From the NCBI GenBank assembly GCA_019931185.1, contig JAINDK010000031.1:1-35960 (forward strand): 35,960 nucleotides of DNA. The letters run 5' to 3'. Origin of the DNA: Bryobacter sp. CoA8 C33. Its GTDB lineage: Bacteria > Acidobacteriota > Terriglobia > Bryobacterales > Bryobacteraceae. Position numbers and translations under genes: made by a program. The notes beneath the pieces were generated by a model. That model did no database searches. It worked only from the letters and a program-made list of their open reading frames with translations, and was not told the origin of the DNA. Shown here in pieces: positions 17,599 to 27,100 of the stretch (position 1 is the stretch's first letter; each line of letters opens with the position of its first letter).

Positions 17599-18364
17599 GC
17601 CAGAGACGCGGCGAGGGTGAGAGGTGTGGGTGGGCGTAAGGATTTCAGTGCGCGGCTGGGTTGGTAAGTTTGCTTTTGTTACAAGGGTGAGTTGGCTTTG
17701 GGCGCGGCGGAGGCGGAGGGGGGCGAAGTGGAGTTGGATGCCGGGTTGGGCGCTGAGCCATGGGACGGCGAGGAAGAAACGGGAGCGGGTGCGGCGCATC
17801 TCGTGGAGGGGGAGCGAGGTGTGGATTACACACAGCTTGTGGATGGTGAACATTTCGTTTTGGACTTTGGCGGCGATGGGGGAGGCTCCGCTGGAGTTCG
17901 CGGAGTTCGCGGAGTTCGTTGAGGGCGGGGCCGGCGCGGCGTTCGTGTTGGGCAGCGATGAGGGAGAGGCGTTCCATGAGGCGGAAGGGCTGGGCGAGGA
18001 AGAGGGCGAAGCGTAGCGCTGGAAGGTTTCGACCACGATATGGGCACCGGGGAGGCATTCGGCGAAGAGGGGCTGGCGGAGCGGAAGCCAGTGGTGTGTC
18101 CGGAGGAGCGGTTGCGGTTTGGGCAGGGCTAAGGGCGGGAGGCGCGGGGGTATGGGTGTGTGATCGAGGGGGTGAAGTGAGGGAAGCGGAAGGTGGGGGG
18201 CGAAGCCAGGGCGGGGGGCTGGCTTCGCGCGGAGACACGTGGGGTGTAAGCGGCGGGAGTAGAGCATGCGGATGTCAAGGAACGGGGGCGGGCGGGTGTA
18301 GAGCGGCGCGCCGGGGAGTGGAGGTTGCCGGATGGGTTCGAATTCGAGCCGTTCGGATATGGGG
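17599..18364. other. G-rich region without a confident gene
   Basis: These 766 bases are very G-rich on the plus strand, so long open frames run on the minus strand in more than one frame. Their translations are dominated by Pro, Ser, Arg and Ala and show no recognisable domain. A decayed minus-strand gene is possible: one frame contains a fairly natural stretch around NEMFTIHKLCVIHTSLPLHE near 17820-17860. I found no start with a ribosome binding site and do not call a gene. Confidence 0.4.
17893..17919. repeat. Three tandem copies of a 9-base unit
   Basis: GGAGTTCGC is present at 17893-17901 and 17902-17910, then GGAGTTCGT at 17911-17919. The unit length is a multiple of three, so any frame through it stays open and encodes a tripeptide repeat. 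Confidence 0.8.
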
Positions 18365-19090
18365 CTAATGGGTATTGGGTTTCTGGTTGGGGTTGTTATT
18401 GGCGGCGGCTTCCTGATCGCGGCGGGCGAGGTATTGGTGGTAGATGAAGTAGAGCCGGTCTGGAAGGGGGGCGGTGGTGGGGTTGAAGGAATCGGGGTCG
18501 AAGGGTTTGGCTTCGATTTGCGGGGAGGGGGGAGCGGGTTCGGGGTCGTCGAAGAGTTCCTGGGGGAGAGGGGGTGCGTCGGGGATGGGTTCGAATTGGA
18601 GGGAGGGGTCTTCGGCCATGAGGGCATGGCGGGCGGCTATTTCGTGGCGGAGGAGTTTGGTGGTGCGTTCGATGCGGAGGGGGAGGCGGTGGAGTTCCTG
18701 GAGGATGGTATGGAGGAAGGGGACGGGGGCGGCGAGGATTTCGGGGATGGGGCGTTGCATGGAGCGGGAGTAGAGGCGTTCCATTTGGAGGAAGCGGAGT
18801 TGGTGGTGGATGAGTTGGTGGAGGAGGGAGACCTCGGAGGGGGTGACGGCGTCGAATTGGAGGAGGAAATTCTGGACGACCTCGAAGGCGATCTGGTTGT
18901 CATGGACGAAGGTATTGAAATTGGAGAGGGAGAAGATGCCGTGTTTGAGGGCATTGGAGGCGGAGGCGAGCTTGCCCTGGGCGGTACGGGGGCCGGTGGA
19001 TTTGAGGGCATTGGCGCGATTGGCGGCGAGGGCGGCCGGGGACATGGTTTTGGTGCGTTTGGGGGTGGAGTTTGGGTTGAGAGGTTCCAT
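18365..19090 (-). CDS. Hypothetical protein with ANRANALKSTGPRT-type motif
   Basis: About 241 residues from the ATG at 19090; the frame extends to a TTG at 19255, but that part is low-complexity. The protein carries the motif ANRANALKSTGPRTAQGKLA followed by SNALKHGIFS. I recognise this from many hypothetical proteins scattered, often in several copies, through Acidobacteria, Planctomycetes and Verrucomicrobia. A helical middle (LLHQLIHHQLRFLQMERLYS, HTILQELHRLPLRIERTTKL) and a Pro/acidic tail follow. The function of the family is unknown to me. An alternative start at the next Met (MSPAALAANR) would shorten it by 14 residues. The coding strand is extremely C-rich. Confidence 0.6.
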   Translation of the reverse strand: MEPLNPNSTPKRTKTMSPAALAANRANALKSTGPRTAQGKLASASNALKHGIFSLSNFNTFVHDNQIAFEVVQNFLLQFDAVTPSEVSLLHQLIHHQLRFLQMERLYSRSMQRPIPEILAAPVPFLHTILQELHRLPLRIERTTKLLRHEIAARHALMAEDPSLQFEPIPDAPPLPQELFDDPEPAPPSPQIEAKPFDPDSFNPTTAPLPDRLYFIYHQYLARRDQEAAANNNPNQKPNTH

Positions 19091-19361
19091 GGCGAAGATT
19101 GGAGCATGGGCGGGGGCGGGAGGAGAGGGGGGGAGGGAGCTAAGTGATTGAGGGGAGGGGAGATATTTTTTGAGAATTTTGGGTACTGACCTGGGAGGGA
19201 GGGTCACGGACAGCCAGAACTTCGTGCCTTCGTTTGCGGCGCTCCACAGTCCCAACCTGTGCTTCTGGCCATCTTGGAGGATTTCGGAGCAGGGCTGGAA
19301 GGCAGTGAATGCTAAACCGTTGAAAGGAATGGAGCGGGAGATGGGACAGCGTTCACAGCGG

Positions 19362-19384
19362 TGAATCCAGGTTTAATGGATTCA
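19362..19384. repeat. Inverted repeat TGAATCCA / TGGATTCA
   Basis: A perfect 8-bp inverted repeat (19362-19369 and 19377-19384) with a 7-base spacer. It lacks a T tract, so it is more like an operator or recombination site than an intrinsic terminator. It lies at the transition from host-like to block-like composition. Confidence 0.5.
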
Positions 19385-19395
19385 GCAAGTTCCGG

Positions 19396-19466
19396 CACTC
19401 CTTCCTCCACACTCCCGTTCATGGAGTGGAAATAGAGTGGAAGCCTTTTTGGAGTGAAGTGGAAAC
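19396..19466. repeat. Cluster of GGAGTGGAA-like repeats
   Basis: CACTCC occurs at 19396-19401 and 19410-19415 and is mirrored by GGAGTG at 19423-19428, forming a small hairpin with the second copy. Related direct copies follow: GAGTGGAA at 19435-19442, GGAGTGAA from 19451 and GTGGAAA from about 19458. Such a cluster about 240-310 bases ahead of a gene could be a regulator binding array. Confidence 0.45.
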
Positions 19467-19645
19467 CGCGGTTTGAAATTCCAGTATGCTTAGCCTGGCT
19501 TAGCGTTCTGCGTCACTTTCAAACTGGACTTTGGTTTGAGCACGACGACTTGCACAACTCGCCAGGAACGCAACTATTGGGCATCCGCTTTCTAGTTCTG
19601 GCGAACCGGTTTGGGGCTACTGCCGGGATGCCGTTCCGCCACCCT

Positions 19646-19674
19646 TTGATTTGCTTGTCTACCATGGGTATTGT
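19646..19674 (+). promoter_or_regulatory. Candidate sigma70-like promoter of the defence operon
   Basis: TTGATT (19646-19651) and TATTGT (19669-19674) each match four of six consensus bases and are separated by 17 bases. The predicted start near 19681 lies about 25 bases before the ATG at 19706. It is weak evidence, but it is the best pair I could find in this region. Confidence 0.25.
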
Positions 19675-19705
19675 TTCAATCGCGTCCCAAAGTGCCGCAT
19701 AGCCG

Positions 19706-20554
19706 ATGATTTATGGCCGGGCGCAGTCCCAGTTGTACGAATCACTCGAGGAGGCTCACTACCGGGTGCGAAGCCTCGCCCGAAGTTCGCGGGCGGGAAA
19801 CTTGGGCGGCGACGACAAAAGCTGGCTCGCCCACGAGGGGTATTATCTGAGGTCAACTATCTACAAGTTGAGCATTCCGGCCGTCTATCTTCGTTTGATC
19901 CAACGTAGAATCACCTTTGTTGATCTCGGTTTGGACCCTACTATACGCCTTCGGTACTTGCTCCTTAAGCTTTACAGCCGGTCATTCACAGACGACTTCG
20001 TATTCGCCTCCCTGGATCCAAAGCTTCCGTATGACCCGAATCACGAAGATTGGGCGGCTCAACGGCAAGACAACCCGAGCGTCTATTCGCGCCAGGCGCT
20101 AGTGGTCGGTGATCTCGAAAACGTTGCGGACGGTCTCCTGAAGGTCGACGAGGGGGCAGCCCGGCCACTGTTGTTTGCCGAGTTTGAACTGTTGCTGGAA
20201 CGACGAAAGGCTCAGGATGATAGCCTTCAGGAACTAGTTGACCTCTTCGTGGGTTTCTCTCCGGCCAAGAAACCGATCCTTGCTCGGCTGCTCACGACGC
20301 AGGCATATTTGGCGCAAATGATTCTGTCAACCTACCACGGACGAGTAGATGCCGAAGGCCTCTTGCAAGGAATAGACGCGCTTCTGGAGAAGGAAGAACT
20401 CCGGGCAGAATTGGATTGGGGCGACTCTGGAGGAATTGACGCAGGGCCAGAGCAGGCGAGAGCCTATTTGCGCCAGCGATTGGAATGGCTCCAACAATCG
20501 GAGGCCCGTCTCGAACCGAATCAGCATACTGAACTTCGAGACCCAAAGACGTAG
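19706..20554 (+). CDS. Hypothetical protein, first gene of the defence block
   Basis: A 282-residue soluble protein that I do not recognise. It is mostly helical by eye: the N-terminal QSQLYESLEEAHYRVRSLAR, then a segment rich in aromatic and branched residues (WLAHEGYYLRSTIYKLSIPA, RYLLLKLYSRSFTDDFVFAS), and the C-terminal ARAYLRQRLEWLQQSEARLE. No helix-turn-helix, metal site or enzyme motif is evident. The ATG at 19706 is the first after a TAG at 19700-19702; no good ribosome binding site precedes it, so a later start is possible. It shares strand and composition with the five downstream genes, with 114 bases before hsdM. This supports membership as a small accessory or regulatory part, but does not prove it. 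Confidence 0.6.
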   Translation: MIYGRAQSQLYESLEEAHYRVRSLARSSRAGNLGGDDKSWLAHEGYYLRSTIYKLSIPAVYLRLIQRRITFVDLGLDPTIRLRYLLLKLYSRSFTDDFVFASLDPKLPYDPNHEDWAAQRQDNPSVYSRQALVVGDLENVADGLLKVDEGAARPLLFAEFELLLERRKAQDDSLQELVDLFVGFSPAKKPILARLLTTQAYLAQMILSTYHGRVDAEGLLQGIDALLEKEELRAELDWGDSGGIDAGPEQARAYLRQRLEWLQQSEARLEPNQHTELRDPKT

Positions 20555-20668
20555 ACGATTAGAATACTCCTCAGTGAAGAGGTGCCAGAATCTCAGCTCC
20601 TGTAAATCAGCCTCGATTTTGTCTGGCGCCGCCCCCAAGTCTCTGACAGCGCTAGAATTAGGGATTCC

Positions 20669-22702
20669 ATGTCTAACAAAACAGTGGCCGATGTACCAGC
20701 CGAAGAATCCAAGAGCGGAGGCGGAGCCGAGGTTCTGGAGGAGGGGCTGATCCTTGACTACATTACACAGCTTTTGGTCAAAGAAGCACCCAAGGAATTG
20801 GTGCGTCAGCGCGTTGCCAGAGCACTGTTTCACGAGTACGGCATCTCCGTGGACGACATGCTCCCCGACTTCGCAATCCCCGTCGGCGGGCGCAAGAAGA
20901 AAGTAGACATCGCGATTTTCAAAACGGGCACGGCCAAGGCGTTTGAAAACGTCCGTCGAATCGTCGTCTGCCGGCCCGAGCCCAAGAAGAACGGGCACAA
21001 GGGCGTCACGAAGCTTCGCGACCATGATCAGGCCGAAAAGGACCTCGAAGAATTGAAGGCAGTGATGTCGGAAGCGCCTGCTTGTGAGTGGGGCCTTTGG
21101 ACAAATGGCCTGGAATTTTTCTTTCTTCATAAGAAACTCTCGCGATTTGATATTGAATTTGAGCCAATTGGAGATTGGCCGCTCGCCGACGAAAGCCAAG
21201 GAAGCCGAGACGTCGCGTCTGCGGCGTATACCCGGCGTGCCGACAAGGACATGCTTCGCGTGGCTTTCCGTCGCTGCCACAATTTCATTCACGGCAACGA
21301 AGGTATGCCGAAGGACGCCGCGTTCTGGCAGTTTCTCTACCTGACTTTTTGCAAAATGCATGATGAGCGCCAGCCGAATCGCCGATTCTGGGCAGGTCCC
21401 ACTGAGCAGTTTGATCCCGAGCAACGCAAACAGATTCGCGCCCGCGTCCTGCCTCTCTTTGACGAGGTGAAGAAACAATACCCTTCGATTTTTCGCGGTA
21501 ACGAAGAGATCACGCTGACGGACCGGGCGCTCGCGTTCATGGTGTCTGAACTGGCCAAGTACGACTTTACGCGGACGGACATTGACGCAAAAGGGGCGGC
21601 GTATCAAGAGATTGTTGGTAGCAATTTGCGTGGTGACCGAGGCCAGTACTTCACGCCGCGCGGCGCTATCAAGCTGATGGTGAAAATGCTTGCGCCGAAG
21701 CCCAATGAGCGCATGCTGGATCCAGCCTGCGGTACGGGCGGATTCCTGGTCTCAACACTGGAATACATGCTCGATACCTTTCGGCAGCGCGCCGGACACG
21801 TCGCCGCCGAGGAAGATACTCAACAATTCTTGTCGCACGTGGACGAGCTTCGTAACTATGCGGCCAAGTACGTCTTTGGCGCGGATGACGACCAATTCCT
21901 GGTGCGAGCTTCACACATGAACTTGGTGATGGCTGGCAGCACGAAGGTGAATTTATTCCACATCAATTCGCTTGAGTTCCCCGGAGGGGATCGGCCCGGC
22001 CTCGAAGAAGCGCAGAAGAACATCAAGCTAGGTTCGATCGACGTCTTGATGACAAACCCGCCATTCGGAGCTGAGATTCCCATCACTGATCCGCAAATTC
22101 TCCGTCAATACGAACTTGCACACATCTGGGAGCGGACCGATGATGGCCATTTTAGGAACACGGGGCGTGTTCAAGGCAGCGTTTCTCCGGAAGTGCTCTT
22201 CATCGAACGCTGTTTGCGCTGGCTTCGACCTGGCGGGCGAATGGGTATTGTACTGCCAGATGGAATTCTCGGAAATCCAGGCGACGAATACATCCGATGG
22301 TGGATTTTGAGGAATTCATGGGTACTTGCTAGCGTGGATCTTCCGGTAGAGACATTCATTGCTGAAGCCAATGTCAACATCCTCACGAGCCTTCTTTTTC
22401 TGAAGAGAAAAACTGACGACGAGATACGTGGGGAGGATCTGGGCGGCGCCATTGACTACGCCGTGTTCATGGCAGTCGCGGAGAAGGTGGGAGTAGATCG
22501 ACGCGGCGCAACAGTATATAAAAGGTCGCCAGATGGGGAAGAAATCATTCAGGAAGTGGATGAGTCGGAGAGAATCCGCGTCGGAGGCCAGAACGTCGTC
22601 CGAACTTTGCGGCGAAAGGTGAAGATTGTTGACGATGATTTGCCGGTGATCGCAGAAAAGTACGCCGACTTCCGAGCGAGCAATCAGCTTCCAGGCAAAT
22701 GA
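20669..22702 (+). CDS. hsdM: Type I-like DNA adenine-N6 methyltransferase subunit M
   Basis: A 677-residue methyltransferase of the HsdM/N6_Mtase family, which methylates adenine in a target set by HsdS using S-adenosylmethionine. Motif I is DPACGTGGF (351-359) and motif IV is NPPF (463-466). The helical region before motif I (EIVGSNLRGDRGQYFTPRGA) is typical of type I M subunits. Residues about 35-105 resemble the HsdR N-terminal nuclease-like domain: RKKKVDIAIF has Asp80, but the expected E-x-K strand reads V100-C101-R102, so this part looks inactive and may be structural. It overlaps hsdS by ATGA. No hsdR follows, so cleavage must come from other genes of the block. Confidence 0.92.
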   Translation: MSNKTVADVPAEESKSGGGAEVLEEGLILDYITQLLVKEAPKELVRQRVARALFHEYGISVDDMLPDFAIPVGGRKKKVDIAIFKTGTAKAFENVRRIVVCRPEPKKNGHKGVTKLRDHDQAEKDLEELKAVMSEAPACEWGLWTNGLEFFFLHKKLSRFDIEFEPIGDWPLADESQGSRDVASAAYTRRADKDMLRVAFRRCHNFIHGNEGMPKDAAFWQFLYLTFCKMHDERQPNRRFWAGPTEQFDPEQRKQIRARVLPLFDEVKKQYPSIFRGNEEITLTDRALAFMVSELAKYDFTRTDIDAKGAAYQEIVGSNLRGDRGQYFTPRGAIKLMVKMLAPKPNERMLDPACGTGGFLVSTLEYMLDTFRQRAGHVAAEEDTQQFLSHVDELRNYAAKYVFGADDDQFLVRASHMNLVMAGSTKVNLFHINSLEFPGGDRPGLEEAQKNIKLGSIDVLMTNPPFGAEIPITDPQILRQYELAHIWERTDDGHFRNTGRVQGSVSPEVLFIERCLRWLRPGGRMGIVLPDGILGNPGDEYIRWWILRNSWVLASVDLPVETFIAEANVNILTSLLFLKRKTDDEIRGEDLGGAIDYAVFMAVAEKVGVDRRGATVYKRSPDGEEIIQEVDESERIRVGGQNVVRTLRRKVKIVDDDLPVIAEKYADFRASNQLPGK

Positions 22703-24108
22703 AGACTACAATCATTCCATCGCGATGGCTTGGGGACGTGGGAAGGCGGCTCGATCCTGGTCCGTATTTGTCTGGCGCAATTGAAGCCAAGGAAGTGCTT
22801 CGCCTTCTCAAGGTGAAAAAAGAGCGGCTTATTGACCTTACCAAGGGGCACGCAGGCGGAATTTTCAACGGTCCACAATTCTCCCGCAACTATGTGGACT
22901 CTCCGGATTATGGAGTACCGTTCCTTGGAAGCAGCTCCATGCTTCTCGCCGATCTTTCCCACGTTCCATTGTTGCGGAGGAAGGACGCCGAATCGAATAA
23001 ACTGAAGCACCTTCGTCTGGAACCTGGCATGACGCTCATTTCCTGCTCAGGCACTATCGGAAGGATGGTGTACGCACGTCCGGACATGGCCGGGATGTGG
23101 TCTTCACAAGATGTGATGAAAGTTGCTCCTGACCCGGACAAAATCCCACCAGGGTACTTGTACGCGTTTCTGAGCAGCCGCTTCGGGGTACCCATGGTGA
23201 CCTCCAGCACATATGGCGCCATCATTCAGCACATCGAGCCGGAACACCTGCGAGACTTGCCGATTCCTCTCCTTGACAAGTCAGTGATGTGCGACATAGG
23301 CGACCTTGTTGGCAGGGCGGCGATACTTCGAAGTCGCGCGCAAGCGCAGCTACGGGAAATGCGAGAACTGGTAGCTATTCGACTACAAGGAACCGGCCTT
23401 CCAGCTAGTTATTCGTATTCATCCCCTCAATGCGGATCAGCCGGCATCAGAAGGCTCCAGAAACGTGCGGACGCGGAGTACTATGCCCAAATCTATACAG
23501 ACGCCGAAGACATAATTAAGAGGGCCGGTGAACATTTTCCCCTCCAATCCCTTGGAGAAGTCGCTGACGTTTGGAATCCCGGTATTTTCAAGCGAAGGTT
23601 CGTGGAAGATAAAGCATATGGCTACCCCTACCTCCTCGCAAAGGATGTTTTTTCAGTCGAGCCCAAGGCGGAATCATACCTTTCGCGCCGACTAGCGGAG
23701 GATCTTAACTTGGTCCTTCGCAAAAACATGATCCTAATCCAGGATTCAGGACAGGTTGGGGGCCTAATCGGCCGAGCTGTGTTCGTCGGAAGGCAGTTAG
23801 AAAATTGTTCCTGCACGAATCATATGATCATGATCACGCCAAAGGCCGACGAAGATGCAGGATATCTATTCGCGCTTCTGTCATCGGACTTGGGGTATAG
23901 GACGGTAGTAAGAGAGGCATCGGGTTCGAGCATCCCAAACCTCGAGGTTGGAAGGATGAGGGAGTTAAAGCTTCCCTGGCCTTCTCGACAACAAAGACTG
24001 GAGTTCCACGCAATGGTTGTCGACGTCAATTCGAATCTTGACGAAGCTGCTGATCTTTGCGAAAAATCGGCGGCACTCCTCGAATTGGCGCTGACTGAGT
24101 CCATTTGA
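22699..24108 (+). CDS. hsdS: Type I-like specificity subunit with two target-recognition domains
   Basis: A 469-residue HsdS-like protein that chooses the DNA sequence methylated by the upstream M subunit. It has two half-repeats of about 230 residues. The first contains MTLISCSGTIGRMVYAR, PPGYLYAFLSSRFG and AIIQHIEPEHLRDLPIPLLD. The second contains ILIQDSGQVGGLIGRAVF, DAGYLFALLSSDLG and SSIPNLEVGRMRELKLPWPS. Each is a TRD followed by a helical spacer, so the target should be bipartite. The ATG overlaps the hsdM stop as ATGA. It ends 6 bases before the kinase-ATPase gene. The recognised sequence cannot be read from the protein. Confidence 0.88.
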   Translation: MKTTIIPSRWLGDVGRRLDPGPYLSGAIEAKEVLRLLKVKKERLIDLTKGHAGGIFNGPQFSRNYVDSPDYGVPFLGSSSMLLADLSHVPLLRRKDAESNKLKHLRLEPGMTLISCSGTIGRMVYARPDMAGMWSSQDVMKVAPDPDKIPPGYLYAFLSSRFGVPMVTSSTYGAIIQHIEPEHLRDLPIPLLDKSVMCDIGDLVGRAAILRSRAQAQLREMRELVAIRLQGTGLPASYSYSSPQCGSAGIRRLQKRADAEYYAQIYTDAEDIIKRAGEHFPLQSLGEVADVWNPGIFKRRFVEDKAYGYPYLLAKDVFSVEPKAESYLSRRLAEDLNLVLRKNMILIQDSGQVGGLIGRAVFVGRQLENCSCTNHMIMITPKADEDAGYLFALLSSDLGYRTVVREASGSSIPNLEVGRMRELKLPWPSRQQRLEFHAMVVDVNSNLDEAADLCEKSAALLELALTESI

Positions 24109-24114
24109 GTCACT

Positions 24115-27100
24115 ATGGCAACTGTATTCGCAATTGGTCAACCAGAAAACGAAGATGAGCGTCTCGCTATCCGTTGGCTTCGCGAAAAGCTTCCGCTTAG
24201 CTACGAGATCTACCACAACTTCGAGATTGAACGAGACGGGCAGAAGTACGAAATCGATCTAGCGATCCTTGCACCCAATGCCGTCTGGCTGGTTGATGCC
24301 AAGGGCACTCGTGGCAATATCACGGTGTATGGCACCCAATGGCACCCGGAAGGCCGTTCGCCATTTGCGTCGCCACTGCCAAAGCTTCGACAGCACGCGA
24401 AGTCACTTCGTGGAATGTTGCTCGACTCGAATCGCGGGCGACCAGACCTTGATCGCATCCACTTTGGGGCGGCCATCATTCTCACCGCACCGGACGCAGA
24501 ACTGGCGGACACCACTGGATACGAAGCCGGAGACGTTTGTAAGTTAAAGGACTCGGCAAATTTCCTCCAAGATGGAAGCCGGATTCCGAATAGTCGCCTC
24601 CGCGACATTCGGCAGCATATTGGCTTGATTCGATCTCTGATCAAGGGCAAGGCTAGACCGCGCACTTCTTCCAACCGGCTTGGCGACTACGTTCTCGAAC
24701 AGAAGCTGGGCGAAACCGATCATTATGTGGAATGGCGAGGCTACAACGAGAGCGCGGGTCTGAAGTCCGGGAAAGTGCGGCTTCGAGTCTATCGGGCGGA
24801 TCCTTATCTTCCGGAGAGCGAACGGATTGACCAGAAAAAGCGAATTCAGACCGCATATACGGCGCTGAATCGCCTCCCCAGTCACCCGAACATCCTAGGA
24901 GCCCGTCACTTCTTTGGTAGTGAAGGAGAGGATCGCTTCGTGCTCGTCACGGAAGACGTAGTGGCCAACTCACTGCGCTTGCACCTGGACAAGGCAAACT
25001 TGGCGCTGACATTTGATCAAAAGATGTCCATTGCACAAGAACTGCTTTCGGCACTCGCACACTGTCATGCGAATAGCGTGATTCATCGGGCTGTCTCGCC
25101 AACAACCGTGTTGGTCGCGGGGGACGGCAGGGTTCGGCTGCATGGCTTCGAGTTTGCTCGGGTGGGCTCGGATCGGTCTATTACCGTAGCTCGTGAAGCC
25201 GCCGATACCTTGGACAGGCATTACTTCGCACCGGAATGTGTTGCCGAAATGGGTGACGTCCGAACTGCTTCTGACATCTTTGCCGCAGGGCTTGTGATCT
25301 TCGAGATGATGACCGGCGACCGGCCTTTTCAGTCACCCACTGAACTGGTGGACTTAGGCGCACACTTTAGAACACCTCCCTCCGCCGGCGGAATGCGAGT
25401 CCGCCACGAACTACCGCCGGGCTTTGACGAGTGGCTCCAAACGCTCTGCGACTTTGACTGGAAGAATCGACCCAATGCGGAGCAGGCCCTTTCCTCGCTA
25501 ACAACACTGCTTGACGTATCGGATTCTCATACTTCCACTGCCCCGGATACGACGGACTACAACAACCTGCCGCAGGGTACGATGCTTGACAGCGCGTATC
25601 AAGTTCAAGAACGCCTTGGAAAGCCCGGTGCATTTGGGGTTGCCTATCGAGTGATCGACACCTACGGCGATGTGGATCGGGTGATTAAACTGATCACCCG
25701 CGACCGGCACTCGAAGGTGGACCGCCTCAAGCAAGAATATCGAATTCTGGTGAACCTTCCGCGTCACCGTCACGTCGTACAAGTCTTGAATGCGCGCCAG
25801 TTGCCGGATGGTACGCCATTTCTTGTATTCGAATATGTCGATGGCGTGGATGTGCAACGTCTGCTCGACGACAAGCGGCTTTCTGGTGATGATGCGCTCT
25901 TGTTGGGAAAACAAGTTCTGGACGGACTGGCACATCTGCATGCGCACAATGTGTTCCATCTCGACATCAAGCCTCGGAACTTATTGTGGTCCAGAGACGG
26001 TGTCCGCATCATCGACTTCAACGTTGCGGCGAAGCTTGAGGATTCAGCGCAGCAGGGAGGGGGGTCTCGGCGGTACATACCGGCAGACTTCGATCTTGTA
26101 TCCAATCCAACGGTCGAAGAGCTGCGGGATAGAGATCTGTTTGCCCTGGGAGTTACGCTTTACGAATCGATCACCGGTTCTTATCCCTGGGCTGCCGTTG
26201 GGAGCCCAATTCCGGGACAGGCACCGCAAGACCCACGGACGATTTCTGGCCTTGCGGATTTGTCGCCCATTCTCGCAGACGTACTCATGCGAGCCTGCGC
26301 AGCTCATCGCGCGGCTAGGTTTCGCACAACGCAAGAGTTTCTAGAGGCGCTGTCAAAGATCGAACGCGCGAGAGTTGCACCGCCACCCGAGCCAGCAAAA
26401 GTCCGAGTTTTCCCAATCCTCTCGCAAGGGCCAGTTCCGCCGAACACCAATCCTTATGTGAACCACTTGCTGACGGTCTACAGCCAAAGCAGGCGTAGCA
26501 ATAGTGGAACTCGCGGACTAGATCAAGTGGCGCGTTGGACCTACGTCGATACGGCCCTGGATCGCACCTTGACGGGTGCAGCCTTGAACGGAGAATTCAG
26601 GCTCATTCTGATCTCTGGAAATGCGGGCGATGGCAAGACGGCGTTTCTTCAACAGCTTGAGAACACCGCAAAGAGTCGAGGAGCCAAGTTTGAGCCGCCA
26701 GGATTGAATGGTTGTGAGTTCACTATAGGAACCCGTGCTTTCAAGGTGAACTACGACGGGAGCCAAGACGAAGGCGAAACGCCCAACGAACAAGTCCTGC
26801 TCAAATTCTTCGATCCTTTCACGGGCACTGACGACAGCAACTGGCCTCCGGGGGAGACCCGGCTCATCGCGATCAACGAAGGCAAGTTGGTCGACTTCCT
26901 AACTCAGCATCGCAAGCTCTTCCCGTTGCTCTCGAGGATCGTCGAAAAGGGCCTTCGCACCTCCGAGGCCCAAAGCGGTGTGCTGGTGGTCAACCTGAAT
27001 CTGCGCTCGGTCGTCAGCGATGGCGACGGGCAGGCGTCGTCTATCTTTGAACGCACCCTTAGAAAGATGGTTGACCCGGCATTGTGGCAACCCTGTGAGA

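Larger units (their letters stand above)
19091..19705. other. Intergenic region at the left edge of the defence block
   Basis: These 615 bases lie between a minus-strand hypothetical gene and the first gene of the lower-GC block, and hold the promoter for that block. Composition changes within it: strongly G-rich up to about 19,200, then near the block's own composition. Short open frames (for example 19170-19364 and 19454-19702) have no family resemblance. The frame of 19454-19702 is the same as that of the next gene and is closed by a single TAG at 19700-19702. Inverted and direct repeats lie at 19362-19466. No integrase or tRNA gene is visible. Confidence 0.5.

Noticed and set aside
17893-17919. 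Short tandem repeat considered as a CRISPR or VNTR
   Set aside because: Only three 9-base copies with no spacers, so it is not a CRISPR array.
17038-18627. Very long minus-strand open frame (529 codons) across rmlB and the following region
   Set aside because: It overlaps rmlB, which has all its family motifs. The translation is Pro/Ser/Arg-rich and arises from the G-rich plus strand lacking stops on the other strand.
19454-19702. 82-codon frame in the same frame as the 282-residue gene, ended by TAG at 19700-19702
   Set aside because: Considered as an N-terminal part cut off by a stop codon, but the translation does not look like a continuous protein and includes the repeat cluster and a likely promoter.
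20327-21607. A 426-codon minus-strand frame opposite hsdM
   Set aside because: It is antisense to hsdM motifs and the 282-residue gene, and shows no recognisable domain.
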